Shown piece after piece: positions 9,453 to 18,087 of a stretch of DNA of 24,775 bases. Origin of the DNA: Saprospiraceae bacterium. Its GTDB lineage: Bacteria > Bacteroidota > Bacteroidia > Chitinophagales > Saprospiraceae. The position numbers and the translations under genes are program-made. The notes beneath the pieces are model-generated. The model searched no databases. It was not told the origin of the DNA and saw only the letters and a program-made list of their open reading frames with translations. Every line of letters begins with the position of its first letter. Position 1 is the first letter of the stretch. The stretch is taken from assembly GCA_016715465.1 (NCBI GenBank), contig JADKAA010000018.1, forward strand, positions 1 to 24,775. The letters are read 5' to 3'.

Positions 9453-10710
9453 ATGAGAAAAAATCTTTTTGTTCTTTTTGTAACCCTCAGTTTGTTGTTT
9501 TTTCTGCTTGAGTTTTTCTGCCGCAGTTTTTTGCGGATAGTTCCGGGCGTTCACACCTACAGCCAATGGTTTAAAGAGGTAGACACTCTGGTTGCCTACA
9601 AAGGATTTTTTGGCCGATAGTGAAGGTGTTTTTAGGGCAGAGCCTGAAGCCTCCTTGTATATACAAAAGCATCTTGCCGGGCAAGCAGAACAGCTTTCAC
9701 CTGATTTAGATAATGCAAACAGGGAAGTTTATGGGTTAGAGCACCATTACAGCATATTGAAGACGGATAGTTTTAATGGCCTGTTTGCTCAGCGCTTGCG
9801 ACAAATACTTGCAAAAGACAGCGCAGATAGAACAGCACTGGAGAAAGGTATTGTGGATTACAGTCGCTGCCCCATTAACAGTGATGGGTTTAGAAGCATA
9901 CCATTTGATTCGAGCTGCCAGACTAAAGAGAAAAAGATATTGCTGCTGGGCGATTCTTTTACCTGGGGGCATAGTGCAGCTAACCTGACGAACAGTTTTG
10001 CAGATATCCTTTTGGCAAAAGGTTATGTAGTGTACAATACGGGTGTGAGCGGTGCTGACCCCGCACAGTATTTAGCAGTAGCAAAAAGATACAGCCCCCT
10101 ACTAAAGCCCGATGTGGTGATTGTTAATTTTTTTTTAGGCAACGACATTCAATATTATCCCAGAAGGGTAACACCGTTTAAACCCATTCACTACTCCTGC
10201 AATGCGGGTAACCTGCTTGCTTGCCCCAACGGTATATACTTTAACAACATGCAGGAGGCATACCGTTTTGTGGTGGCACACTACAGAATTCCTCTGCAAA
10301 ATTGGTTTAATAAGCTGTGCAGCCTTACGGCAACCGGTACGCGCTTATGGATTGCTTTAAGAAACAATGGTTTGGTAAACAGTGCCCCCAACACCTATAG
10401 CGGCTATTGGAAGCTGGCCGACATGCTAAAGCAAGAACAGCCGGCATGCCATGCCGAGCTATCGGAGATAAAACAATTGGCCGCAAGGCATGGCGCAAAA
10501 TTTTTGCTGCTGGCTATTCCGGAGTTAGTGAAGGACCAGTTGAATTCGCCTGAGGATATTCCCAATTTGTTTAACGGGCTTCACTACTTACAGCCCGTTA
10601 ACGAGCCACAGCTTTATAAATCAACAGACGGGCACTACAATGATGCCGGGCAATGGCGTCATGCATTTGTTATTGATTCCGTTTTAAACAGTAGCTTTTG
10701 GGAGCATTAA
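9453..10710 (+). CDS. SGNH/GDSL hydrolase 1, secreted or membrane-anchored, frameshifted
   Basis: About 418 residues. The N-terminus MRKNLFVLFVTLSLLFFLLE is a signal peptide or anchor helix. Block I is ILLLGDSFTWGHS (nucleophile Ser), block III is VNFFLGNDIQYYP (with the GxND motif), and block V is TDGHYNDAG (catalytic Asp and His). Such enzymes remove or transfer acyl groups, often acetyl, on extracytoplasmic glycans. I start at ATG 9453-9455, just after AAAAGGA, because this adds the signal helix. One extra T in the run 9606-9611 breaks the frame after residue 51. Unlike the other three SGNH proteins here, it keeps a normal GND and lacks their RGG-x-x-RF motif, so it is a more distant paralogue. 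The next gene begins 109 nt downstream. Confidence 0.85.
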
Positions 10711-10819
10711 AACTCCAGCCAATATTCATGGCTATTATTAGTTTTATACTTTGTTTGCTACTTTCCGCGTTGTAGCCGGGAGGCTGCCACAGCCGGATAA
10801 TCGAGATGAACCCCAGCAC

Positions 10820-12015
10820 ATGCGCTATGTGAAAAACATTTTTCTCTTTTTTAAAAAATGGGCCCCTAAGCCGATAGAGGCGGAGCAGTTGTTGCAGCAT
10901 TCGAAGGTTTTTTGCATGGCCCCTTGGGTGCATTTACATGCGCTGCCCGATGGCAAGGTATATACCTGTGGGATGGCAGCCACACATACCAACCATTCTA
11001 TTGGCGATGTACACAAAAACAAAGACTTGTCCAAGGCTTGGAATTCATATGCAATGAAACGGATACGAAGGAACATGCTGACGGGCCAAGCCTCGGCTTC
11101 CTGCAAAAACTGCTACGAGTATGAGCAACTATGTAATAGCAGCGAACGGTTGCAATTTAATCAAGATTTTAAGCATCATGTAGGCAGAGTGCTGTCCACC
11201 AGCTTTTGGGGTGGACTAAGTGAAACATCCATCCTACACCTTGATATCCGTTTTTCTAATCAATGCAACTTAAAGTGCCGAATCTGCAACGCTTCGGCCA
11301 GCTCTGCTTGGCGCGAAGAGGCCATTCAAATGGGTTACATTCAAGATCATTTTCCGAATGTGGTAAGGGCAACGAACGATGAAGCTTCGTTTTGGAAGCT
11401 ATATGTAAAGCTACTGCCACATATCGAAAAAATACATTTTGCGGGTGGCGAGCCACTATTGATGGAGGAGCATTACAAAACCCTGGAGCACCTGATAGCT
11501 ATTGGCAAAACAGATACGCACATTTCATATAACACCAATTTTTCAACCCTGCGCTTTCGACAATGGGCAAGTGTGGAGCAAGGTGGAGCAAAACATACGC
11601 ACACTTCAGGCAGAAGCCCCGGACATCTACTTTGGTATAGATATAACGGTAAGCATTTTTAATGTACTGCGCATACCTGAGTTTTACAAGTATATGGTGG
11701 AGCAGCGGTTGGTGCAGCCCGACCGGGTAAATTTGTATTTGCTCTTTGACCCGCACGAACAAAGCATCAGAAACCTGCCACCGGCTATGAAGCAAACGGT
11801 AGTGGCGCTATACGATGATTTTGACAAAAACTACCTGGCCAGCTTGCCGGGCTCGGCTAGAATACGCGAACACAGCAGGGCTGTAGTCGCCACTACTGGC
11901 CGAGGATTATCACTTGCAAAAAGAATTTGCCGGTACCGTAAAGGCGGTAGATGCCTTGCGCAAAGAGAGCTTTGAAACCACTTTTCCGGAACTAGCCGGC
12001 TTGTTGCAAGTATGA
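10820..12015 (+). CDS. Radical SAM protein 1 (type A, twitch-like), damaged
   Basis: The radical SAM centre is intact: FSNQCNLKCRICNAS (CxxxCxxC, binding the 4Fe-4S cluster) and IHFAGGEPLL (SAM site). An upstream Cys-rich segment (FCMAPWVHLHALPDGKVYTC, then CKNCYEYEQLC) resembles the auxiliary-cluster region of twitch-domain proteins. I use ATG 10820 since the protein-like sequence starts at MRYVKN. After YNTNFSTLRF the sequence jumps to NGQVWSKVEQNIRTLQ in another frame. Compared with radical SAM 5 and the usual barrel, roughly 30 residues are missing between about 11551 and 11562, so this looks like a real or assembly deletion and not a one-base slip. A further extra C near 11890-11891 must be removed to reach the ending FPELAGLLQV. 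The TGA at 12013-12015 overlaps the ATG of SGNH 2 (ATGA), so they are coupled. Substrate unknown. Confidence 0.75.
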
Positions 12016-13247
12016 AAAGAATGCTGATTTTACTTTTGCTCTGTGTGACCGCTTCTGCAGGCGCTTTTCATTTGCTGTGTGGCTACAGCACCGGTTTGGT
12101 GGCAGCTACTTTACTTATACTTACCTTGGTGCTTGGATTATATGTGCTGCTGGAGTTGGTGGCCCTTGGCCCTTGGCTGAGTGCCCAGCACTTTACCTCA
12201 CTACGCTTGCTAACCGGTGCCATAGGGCCTTAGTTTGTGGCTGGCCGAGGGGCTGCTGCGGGTGGCACAGGTAAACCCCACTTATTTAGAAAGGATTGGT
12301 GTGCAGCAATATCAGTCGCCCTACTGGCCCGATAAGAAAGATCGCTTTGGCATGTCCATGAGCCAAACGATACCCTGCATTTTTTTAGAGGCGAGTTTAT
12401 GTATACCCGAAAAATAAATACCGAGGGTTTTGCCGAAAGGCAAATAAACCTGGCCGATACTTCGGTAAAAAAAATACTAACCCTGGGCGACTCGTTTACC
12501 GAAGGAATAGGGGCTACGGCCGATAGCACCTGGCCGCGCCAACTGGAGCAATACCTGCATGCCAGCGCTACCGATACACTGCTGGTTTATAACGCAGGCA
12601 TAGCCGGCAGGGACCCCATTTATGAGTATCATTTGCTGCGGGGCAAGCTATGGAGCACCCCCTGGGCAGCAGTAGTGTTTTGCATTAACCACACCGACAT
12701 AGCCGAATGCCTGATACGCGGTGGCATGCAGCGCTTTAAAGCCAATGGCACGGTGGAATTCACCAATCCCCCGCGCTGGGAGCCCTTGTATGCGGCCTCG
12801 CACCTGGTTCGTTTTATAGTCATTAACGTATGCCGCTACAGCTGGATGCTGCTATCGGAGGCCGAAACCAAACAAAAAGAGCGTCAGGCGGTGCAGCAAA
12901 TAGCCGCTACCCTCCACCGCGCCCATGCCGCGCTGCAAGCCCGCCACATTCCCCTGCTGGTAGTGCTGCAGCCTATGCACTACGATTTAATAAATGAAGC
13001 TTTTATAAACAGTGAAATGGACACTCTTGCTTCAGCGCTGGCAAATGTACCCCTGCTCAATCTGCTGCCCTATTACCGCGATTCGCTGCACTACACAGAG
13101 CAAAACTACAAAGACATTTACTGGCCGGCCGATGGGCATTTTAACCCCACCGGCTATGGCCTGATGGCCCAAAAAATAAGCCGCCAACTGCTGCCACTTT
13201 GCTGCACGCACAGCGCAACGGCTATAGCCCATAGGCCACACAAATAA
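12012..13247 (+). CDS. SGNH hydrolase 2, membrane-anchored, frameshifted
   Basis: About 411 residues. The first 90 or so include two to three hydrophobic helices (MKRMLILLLLCVTASAG, then LLILTLVLGLYVLLELVAL), giving a membrane anchor. The SGNH part has ILTLGDSFTEGIGA (block I), NAGIAGRDPIYEYHLL, a changed block III (CINHTDIAEC) followed by LIRGGMQRF, and WPADGHFNPTGYGL (block V Asp/His). Lesions: an extra G in 12225-12227 and a missing C at 12356-12357. The short frames 12012-12233, 12235-12417 and 12399-13247 are pieces of this gene. Its start overlaps the stop of radical SAM 1. The RGGM-x-RF motif is shared with SGNH 3 and SGNH 4. A probable acyl esterase or acyltransferase on the modified product. 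A repeat array follows immediately after its stop codon. Confidence 0.82.
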
Positions 13248-13742
13248 TCAGTCAAGTTATATAACCCCACATCCAGGTTGTATAACTTGGCTGTAAAGCG
13301 ATATAACTTAACCATTGGACTACATAAATTGATAAAAAGCAGACACCGGCCGGCTTTTAAACTATATAACTCAACCATTGGGCGATATAGATTAGCGGAT
13401 AACTTGATATAACTTGACGATGAACCTATATAGCCTGACCGTGGGGTGATATAAGTTGAAAACGAAGTGATGTAACATGACTGCCCAACAGCCCTGCACA
13501 GCGGTATAACAGTACTGTTTGGCCGGCTAACATTACGGTTCGGTGGCTATGCAATACTGATTTACCCTTTAGCAGCACTGTACGGCACTTAATCAATATT
13601 GTACAGCCTTTTAACATTACTGTTTTAAGGGTTATGTAATGCTGCACAGTCGCCAAACAGGTCTGCAATTCGGTTAAACAGTAATGTTGCAACAAAAAAC
13701 AGTACTGTTCAACGATTGTGTATTACTGTTGCAGCACCATGA
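13248..13742. repeat. Degenerate 21-nt phased tandem array, about 23 units
   Basis: After the TAA of SGNH 2 the DNA shows an almost exact 21-nt period. The TATAACTTG-like core begins at 13260, 13281, 13302, 13323, (13344 degenerate), 13365, 13386, 13408, 13429, 13450 and 13471. From 13492 on the same register carries TACTGTTTG-like cores at 13513, 13534, 13555, 13576, 13597, 13618, about 13640, 13661, 13682, 13703 and 13724. Only two steps are 22 nt. The left half consensus is roughly ACCATTGGGCGATATAACTT, and the right half roughly AACAGTACTGTT plus nine variable bases. AACAGTACTGTT is a perfect 12-bp palindrome, exact at 13508-13519 and 13698-13709. Units diverge strongly from each other while the spacing is kept. 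No reading frame stays open across it on either strand. It is neither CRISPR (no constant repeat with unique spacers) nor a recognised insertion sequence. Confidence 0.85.
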
Positions 13743-13767
13743 GTTTGCAACACACACTCTGAAACAT

Positions 13768-13810
13768 AGCAAAAGCACTTAAATTGGGCTTCCGGCCCGT
13801 CTTTTTTGCT
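13768..13810 (+). terminator. Probable intrinsic terminator
   Basis: GGGC (13786-13789), loop TTCCG, GCCC (13795-13798), then GTCTTTTTT. An outer complementarity, AGCAAAAG (13768-13775) with CTTTTTTGCT (13801-13810), extends the hairpin and makes it look bidirectional. It follows the repeat array and would end transcription from SGNH 2, leaving SGNH 3 to its own promoter. The inner stem is only 4 bp, so confidence is moderate. Confidence 0.5.
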
Positions 13811-13893
13811 GTGTTACACTCAAAAAACACTCGTAGGCCACTTTTATTTTAAGGCTGAATTAGCATCTTTACACCTATTGCTATTATCTGCTC
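13811..13893 (+). promoter_or_regulatory. Leader of SGNH 3 with a possible Bacteroidota promoter
   Basis: AT-rich 83-nt leader between the hairpin and the ATG at 13894. GCATCTTTACAC at about 13863-13874 resembles the Bacteroidota -7 element (TAnnTTTG), but no convincing -33 TTG at the right distance is visible. No Shine-Dalgarno sequence is apparent before the ATG. Weak evidence. Confidence 0.25.
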
Positions 13894-14952
13894 ATGCGCA
13901 TAAAAAAACCATTTCCATTCATAGCCGTTTTGCTGGGCATAACAGGCGCGCTGGCCATAGCCGAACTGGCGTTGCGTGCCAGTGGTATGTTTAAAACCTA
14001 TTCTGAAAAAAGAATGGGCGAAATGTTTCAGGCTTTGCACTACAACCACCACAATATATACTGGAACTACAACCCTAACGATACCTTTACCTTAACCACG
14101 CCCGAGTTTACCATCGGGCGCAAAACCAACAGCCATGGCTTTGCCGATAAAGAATTTACGCCCCGCACCGATAGCAGCGAAATACGCATACTCACTCTGG
14201 GCGACTCGTTTACCTTTGGCGATGGGGCCCCGGCCGATTCAGCGTACCCCAACCAGTTGCAATCTATTTTAAGAGCGCGCTACCCCACCCGAGATATAAC
14301 CGTGTTTAATGCCGGCACCTGTGGCAGCGACCCGGTCTTTGGCTACTATACCTACAAGCATTTGCTGGGGCAGCTTATACAGCCCGACATCATTGTGCAA
14401 AGCCTGAGTGCACAAGATTATATGGAAGACCTGGTGCTGCGCGGAGGCTTTGAAAGATTTACCAACGATACTCCCATACAGTTTACCGGCAGTGGGTTTA
14501 AATATGAGTGGTGGTATCAGCATTTTCACTTAGCGCGGCTTTACTTTACCGGCATTAAAGGCTACAACGATTTTTTTATAAACGATGAACTACGCGCACA
14601 AAAACGGGCCACACACATAGCTATTACTCAAAACCTGGTAAGCCGCTGGCAGCAGGCATTACAACCCGGGCAGCAGCTATTCTTTATGCTGCGCCCCGAC
14701 CCCGTAGAAATAGAAAACAAACGCTACAACGAATATTTTCAACCCATCGTTGACTCCATAACTCCACTACCGACCCCACTGCACCTGGCCGACTTTAACC
14801 AATGGCTGCACCAAACCTACCACATAGAGCCTTCTCAGATTTACAATATATTTTGGAAACAAGACGGCCACCATAACCCCTACGGCTACGGACTAATGGC
14901 CACCTCGGTGGCCGATAACATAGCACCGGCTATTGTTGCTTTAAATAAATAA
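13894..14952 (+). CDS. SGNH hydrolase 3, membrane-anchored (intact)
   Basis: 352 residues in a single frame. An N-terminal helix (FPFIAVLLGITGALAIAELA) anchors or exports it. Then ILTLGDSFTFGDGAPADSAY (block I Ser), NAGTCGSDPVFGYYTYKHLL, SLSAQDYMEDLVLRGGFERF in the place of block III, and KQDGHHNPYGYGLMA (block V Asp/His). The normal GxND of block III is replaced by xxxD followed by LRGGF-x-RF, as in SGNH 2 and 4. That points to a distinct subfamily with a changed oxyanion region. Expected role: adding or removing an acyl group on an extracytoplasmic product. It is followed 47 nt later by radical SAM 2. It keeps its frame over its full length, unlike most of its neighbours. Confidence 0.88.
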   Translation: MRIKKPFPFIAVLLGITGALAIAELALRASGMFKTYSEKRMGEMFQALHYNHHNIYWNYNPNDTFTLTTPEFTIGRKTNSHGFADKEFTPRTDSSEIRILTLGDSFTFGDGAPADSAYPNQLQSILRARYPTRDITVFNAGTCGSDPVFGYYTYKHLLGQLIQPDIIVQSLSAQDYMEDLVLRGGFERFTNDTPIQFTGSGFKYEWWYQHFHLARLYFTGIKGYNDFFINDELRAQKRATHIAITQNLVSRWQQALQPGQQLFFMLRPDPVEIENKRYNEYFQPIVDSITPLPTPLHLADFNQWLHQTYHIEPSQIYNIFWKQDGHHNPYGYGLMATSVADNIAPAIVALNK

Positions 14953-14999
14953 TTTGCGCAGACAGCACACGGCCTGCAGCCCGTATAAAAAGTAAAGAC

Positions 15000-16468
15000 G
15001 TGTTACCCACCAACCCCACATTGCCCACCACTTACCGGCCACTGGCTCCCGATATAATAGCTGCCTACAACCGCTACAGGCCCAGCGGCCCACAGCCCCT
15101 GCTATGTTATGTGCCCTTTAGCAGCCTTACCTTTTCGTTTAAAGGAAAAGTACACGCCTGCACCTACAACCGCGATGTGGTCGTTGGCGAATATCCGAAA
15201 CAAACCATTGCCCAGATATGGCAAGGCACCGAAATGAATAACCTGCGGCAGCACCTCCTACATCACGACCTTAACTACGGCTGCCAACACTGCAAATACT
15301 TTTTCGAAAAACAAAAGTTTACAGGCCTTAAACCCCCGTATTTGACCCATACGCCCACCACACCCACCACCCATACCCGCGTGTAATGGAGTTTGAAATG
15401 AGCAACACATGCAATTTGGAAGATATTATGTGCAGCGGGCAGGTATCCTCCTCCATAAGAACCCACCGCGACCACCTGCCGCCCCTGCCCATGCCCTACG
15501 ATGATGCTTTTGTAACCCAACTGCGCGAGTTTATTCCCCACCTGCACGAAGCCAAGTTTTATGGAGGCGAGCCCTTTTTAATCCCCATCTATTATCAAAT
15601 ATGGGAAGCCATTGCCGAGCTAAAACCCGAACTGTTCATGTTTGTGATTACCAACGGCACAGTGCTTAACAGCCGCGTCAAAGACCTGCTGCAAAAAGGC
15701 CGTTTTGAGCTGGCTGTATCTATAGATGCACTCGATAAAACAAAACTCGAATCCATTCGCAAAAATGTACATCTGGAAACCCTGCTCGAACACATCGACT
15801 ACTTCAGCACCTACAGCCGACAGCACCACCGCCCTTTACACTGAGCTTTACCGTGCAAAAAAACAACTGGGACCAACTACCGCTTATTATACAATACTGC
15901 AATACAAAGCAAGCACACCTCTACATCAGCTATCTGAAACACCCGGTAGCGCCTATCACTCGCAGACTGCACTACGGCAGAGTTGGAGCACATATACCAA
16001 ACCATGATGGGCTATAGTTTTGCCACCACCACCGGCTTCGAACAATACAACCACCGCTGCTTCGAAGACTTTAAAGCATACTTGCGTAAATGCATCTCAA
16101 CCCCGAAGAGAAAAATACTTCGCCTACAAATTTCCCGAAGCCGACCAAACCCTGCCTGCCAACGCACCCCTGCCGACCCCGTACCGGGGGCAACCAATGC
16201 AGCAGCCTTATTAAAAGAACAAATACGCTCCTATTTGGCCACTCAGCCGGCTTCGGATGCCGAAGCCGACCTGCGTTTCAATAACATAGATGCACAAATA
16301 AGAACAATACTTACACTGTTCAACACCAACGAGCAGCAGCAACTGCTATCGGTATGGCTGAAAACCGATACCGCCCAACTCATCGGTGATATGGAACTAG
16401 AAAACCTTCGCCTCACAGCCTACAAAGCCTACAGTGCATTGCATCAAAACACCTGCCTCTATGCATAG
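15000..16468 (+). CDS. Radical SAM protein 2 (type B), heavily frameshifted, altered Cys motif
   Basis: About 490 residues once frames are joined. The N-terminal Cys region has LLCYVPFSSLTFSFKGKVHAC and CQHCKYF. The core follows: MEFEMSNTCNLEDIMCSG, SSSIRTHRDHLPPL, FYGGEPFLIPIYYQIWE, VITNGTVLNSRVKDLL and LAVSIDALDK. The cluster motif reads C-N-L-E-D-I-M-C, so the middle Cys of CxxxCxxC is Asp. Lesions: missing T at 15341-15343, missing T at 15835-15837, extra C at 15952-15953, missing A at 16088-16090, missing A at 16111-16115, missing G at 16186-16190. The tail is a helical extension (ALLKEQIRSYLATQ). The start is taken as GTG at 15000. No ATG is available, and the frame is open further up. 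It overlaps radical SAM 3 by 8 nt. If the Asp is real, the protein may not be catalytically active. Confidence 0.75.
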
Positions 16469-17848
16469 CCCCGACCTTATTAGCCCCGAGCGTCTGCTCG
16501 AATACAACAATAGCCGCAGCATTACCAACAAGCCATACTTCTGCCATGCCCCGTTCAATAACATGTATTTTAACTCGCTGGGTCATATAGCGCCCTGCTG
16601 GCTCACCTTTCAAGACCCCGAGATATACACCCCCGATAAATCGATACTGGAGATCTGGCGCTCCGAGAAATTTACCAACCTGCGCACCGCCATCAAGAAC
16701 CACCACCTTAGCTACCGCTGCAATACATGCCTCGAAAATCTGCAAAACGGTAACTACACCAACATTCTTTCAAAAGCCTACGATAACAACTACCCCCTCA
16801 GCGATTACCCCACCATCATGGAGTTTGAGCTAACCAATACCTACAATCTGGAATGCGTGATGTGCACCGGCATGCTCTCCTCTTCTATTCGCAAAACCCG
16901 AGACCAACTGCCCCCGTTGCCAAACCCGTATGGAGATAAATTTGTCGAAGACCTTAAGCAGATGATTCCTCACCTGCACGAAGCCCGCTTTAATGGAGGA
17001 GAGCCTTTTCTTATTAAGCTATATTACCCCATATGGGACCATATTATTGCTATCAACCCCAAGGTCAAAATTGTGATAGCCACCAACGGCACTGTTATAA
17101 ACGACCGCGTGCGACACTACATCCAAAAAGGAAACATCCACCTGAATATATCCATTGACGGCCTTGCCGAGCAAACCTATAATGCCATCCGCATCAATGG
17201 TAAAATAGAGCAAGTGCTCGGCCACTTCGAAGAGTTTCGTCAACTGTGCGCTCGATTCCACCGCACCATCTGTGTAATGATAAACCCCATGCGCAGCAAC
17301 TGGTGGGAAATGCCCGACTTTGTAAACTTTTGCAACCAAAACCACGTACACCTTTGGTTTAATACCATCGAGCGCCCGCTCGACCACGCCCTATGGAATT
17401 TGCCTGCAATCGAACTGCAAAAATATACGACCAACTCCACAACACTCGCTTTACCAACCGTTACAACACCCCCGAGTGGCTTTTCAACTACAATGTAGCG
17501 ACCTACCGCAATCTGGTAGATAAACAAATTGGCAACTGGTATAACGAGGCCCTGCAAAGAGAACAAGCGGGCAAACAGTATCGTTTTGAAACCAATGCCA
17601 CCCACAGCCCCGCTATGCATCAGCTATACCATATAGCCCATCAATATGTAAAAGATTTTGCCCTTATGAAGGAGCAGATAGTACGCCACCACCAGCTGGA
17701 AATTATTCATCAACTGGAACAATCCGGAAACCTTCCTGCCGATAACATAAAAGCGCTATGCACTATAAGCCCCCGGCAACTAATGCAGTTTTTAAATGCG
17801 GATGAGTGGGTTTCGTCTCAAAGTATAAAAAGACTGCTGGCACACTAA
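16461..17848 (+). CDS. Radical SAM protein 3 (type B), frameshifted, altered Cys motif
   Basis: About 462 residues. It is a close paralogue of radical SAM 2 and 4. N-terminal Cys region: YFCHAPFNNMYFNSLGHIAPC and CNTCLENL. Core: MEFELTNTYNLECVMCTG, SSSIRKTRDQLPPL, FNGGEPFLIKLYYPIWD, IATNGTVINDRV and LNISIDGLAEQTY. The first Cys of CxxxCxxC is Tyr here (TAC; TGC would be one base away). One A is missing in the run 17419-17423. Joining gives a long helical C-terminus ending IKRLLAH. I use ATG 16461, which overlaps the end of radical SAM 2, because the paralogues start similarly (MHSPDLISPERLLEYNN). The TAA at 17846-17848 overlaps the stop codon of the convergent minus-strand gene. Substrate unknown. 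Confidence 0.8.
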
Positions 17849-18087
17849 GTGGCATGATACCGGCCATACATCATATCGCGCAGTTGCGATGCACTTTGGC
17901 TGCATATCAGTTCAATTTGAAAAAACATACCGGTGCGTATGAAATCTGAAACAATAGTTTCCGGAATGCTGCTCTGCACATACATCTGCATAATATCATC
18001 CATCTTTTGGCTAAACCCGGTATCGGCAAAAGGGCTGTATGGCTGCAGAAACCGCATAGCAGCTAAATAGTCTTTAAAACTTTTCAT
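17845..18087 (-). CDS. Small protein of unknown function, 80 aa
   Basis: An intact ORF, MKSFKDYLAAMRFLQPYSPF onward, predicted largely helical and soluble, with one Cys and no signal peptide. Its ATG lies inside the end of radical SAM 4 (stop at 18074-18076), an overlap of 14 nt in another frame, so it looks translationally coupled. Its TAG at 17845-17847 overlaps the TAA of convergent radical SAM 3. I recognise no family. It may be an independent small partner or substrate-binding protein. It could also be a piece of an extended radical SAM 4 tail, since type B paralogues 2 and 3 carry helical C-terminal extensions of comparable size. It does not look like a typical Cys- or Ser-rich peptide precursor. 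Confidence 0.55.
   Translation of the reverse strand: MKSFKDYLAAMRFLQPYSPFADTGFSQKMDDIMQMYVQSSIPETIVSDFIRTGMFFQIELICSQSASQLRDMMYGRYHAT

Noticed and set aside
9369..9566. Minus-strand ORF over the divergent region
   Set aside because: It is antisense to the signal peptide of SGNH 1, and its Lys/Gln-rich content is the mirror of that hydrophobic helix.
10711..10819. Promoter before radical SAM 1 (TATACTTTG at about 10745)
   Set aside because: The -7-like match is imperfect and no TTG lies at the proper upstream distance; the gene may be read through from SGNH 1.
13154..13378. Minus-strand ORF with LYNL repeats
   Set aside because: Half of it is antisense to the SGNH 2 block V region and the rest is the same palindromic repeat.
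13426..13695. Minus-strand 89-aa ORF with heptads (TVMLKGC, TVLLKGK)
   Set aside because: It follows from the 21-nt period and near-palindromic units; no family, no start signal, and it does not extend over the left half. Kept as part of the repeat.
13248..13742. CRISPR array
   Set aside because: The unit is 21 nt throughout with no constant repeat separated by unique spacers, units diverge gradually, and no cas genes are near.
17845..18087. RiPP precursor peptide for the radical SAM enzymes
   Set aside because: No leader/core layout, no repeated or Cys/Ser/Thr-rich core and no RiPP exporter or protease nearby; the surrounding genes are glycan-type.
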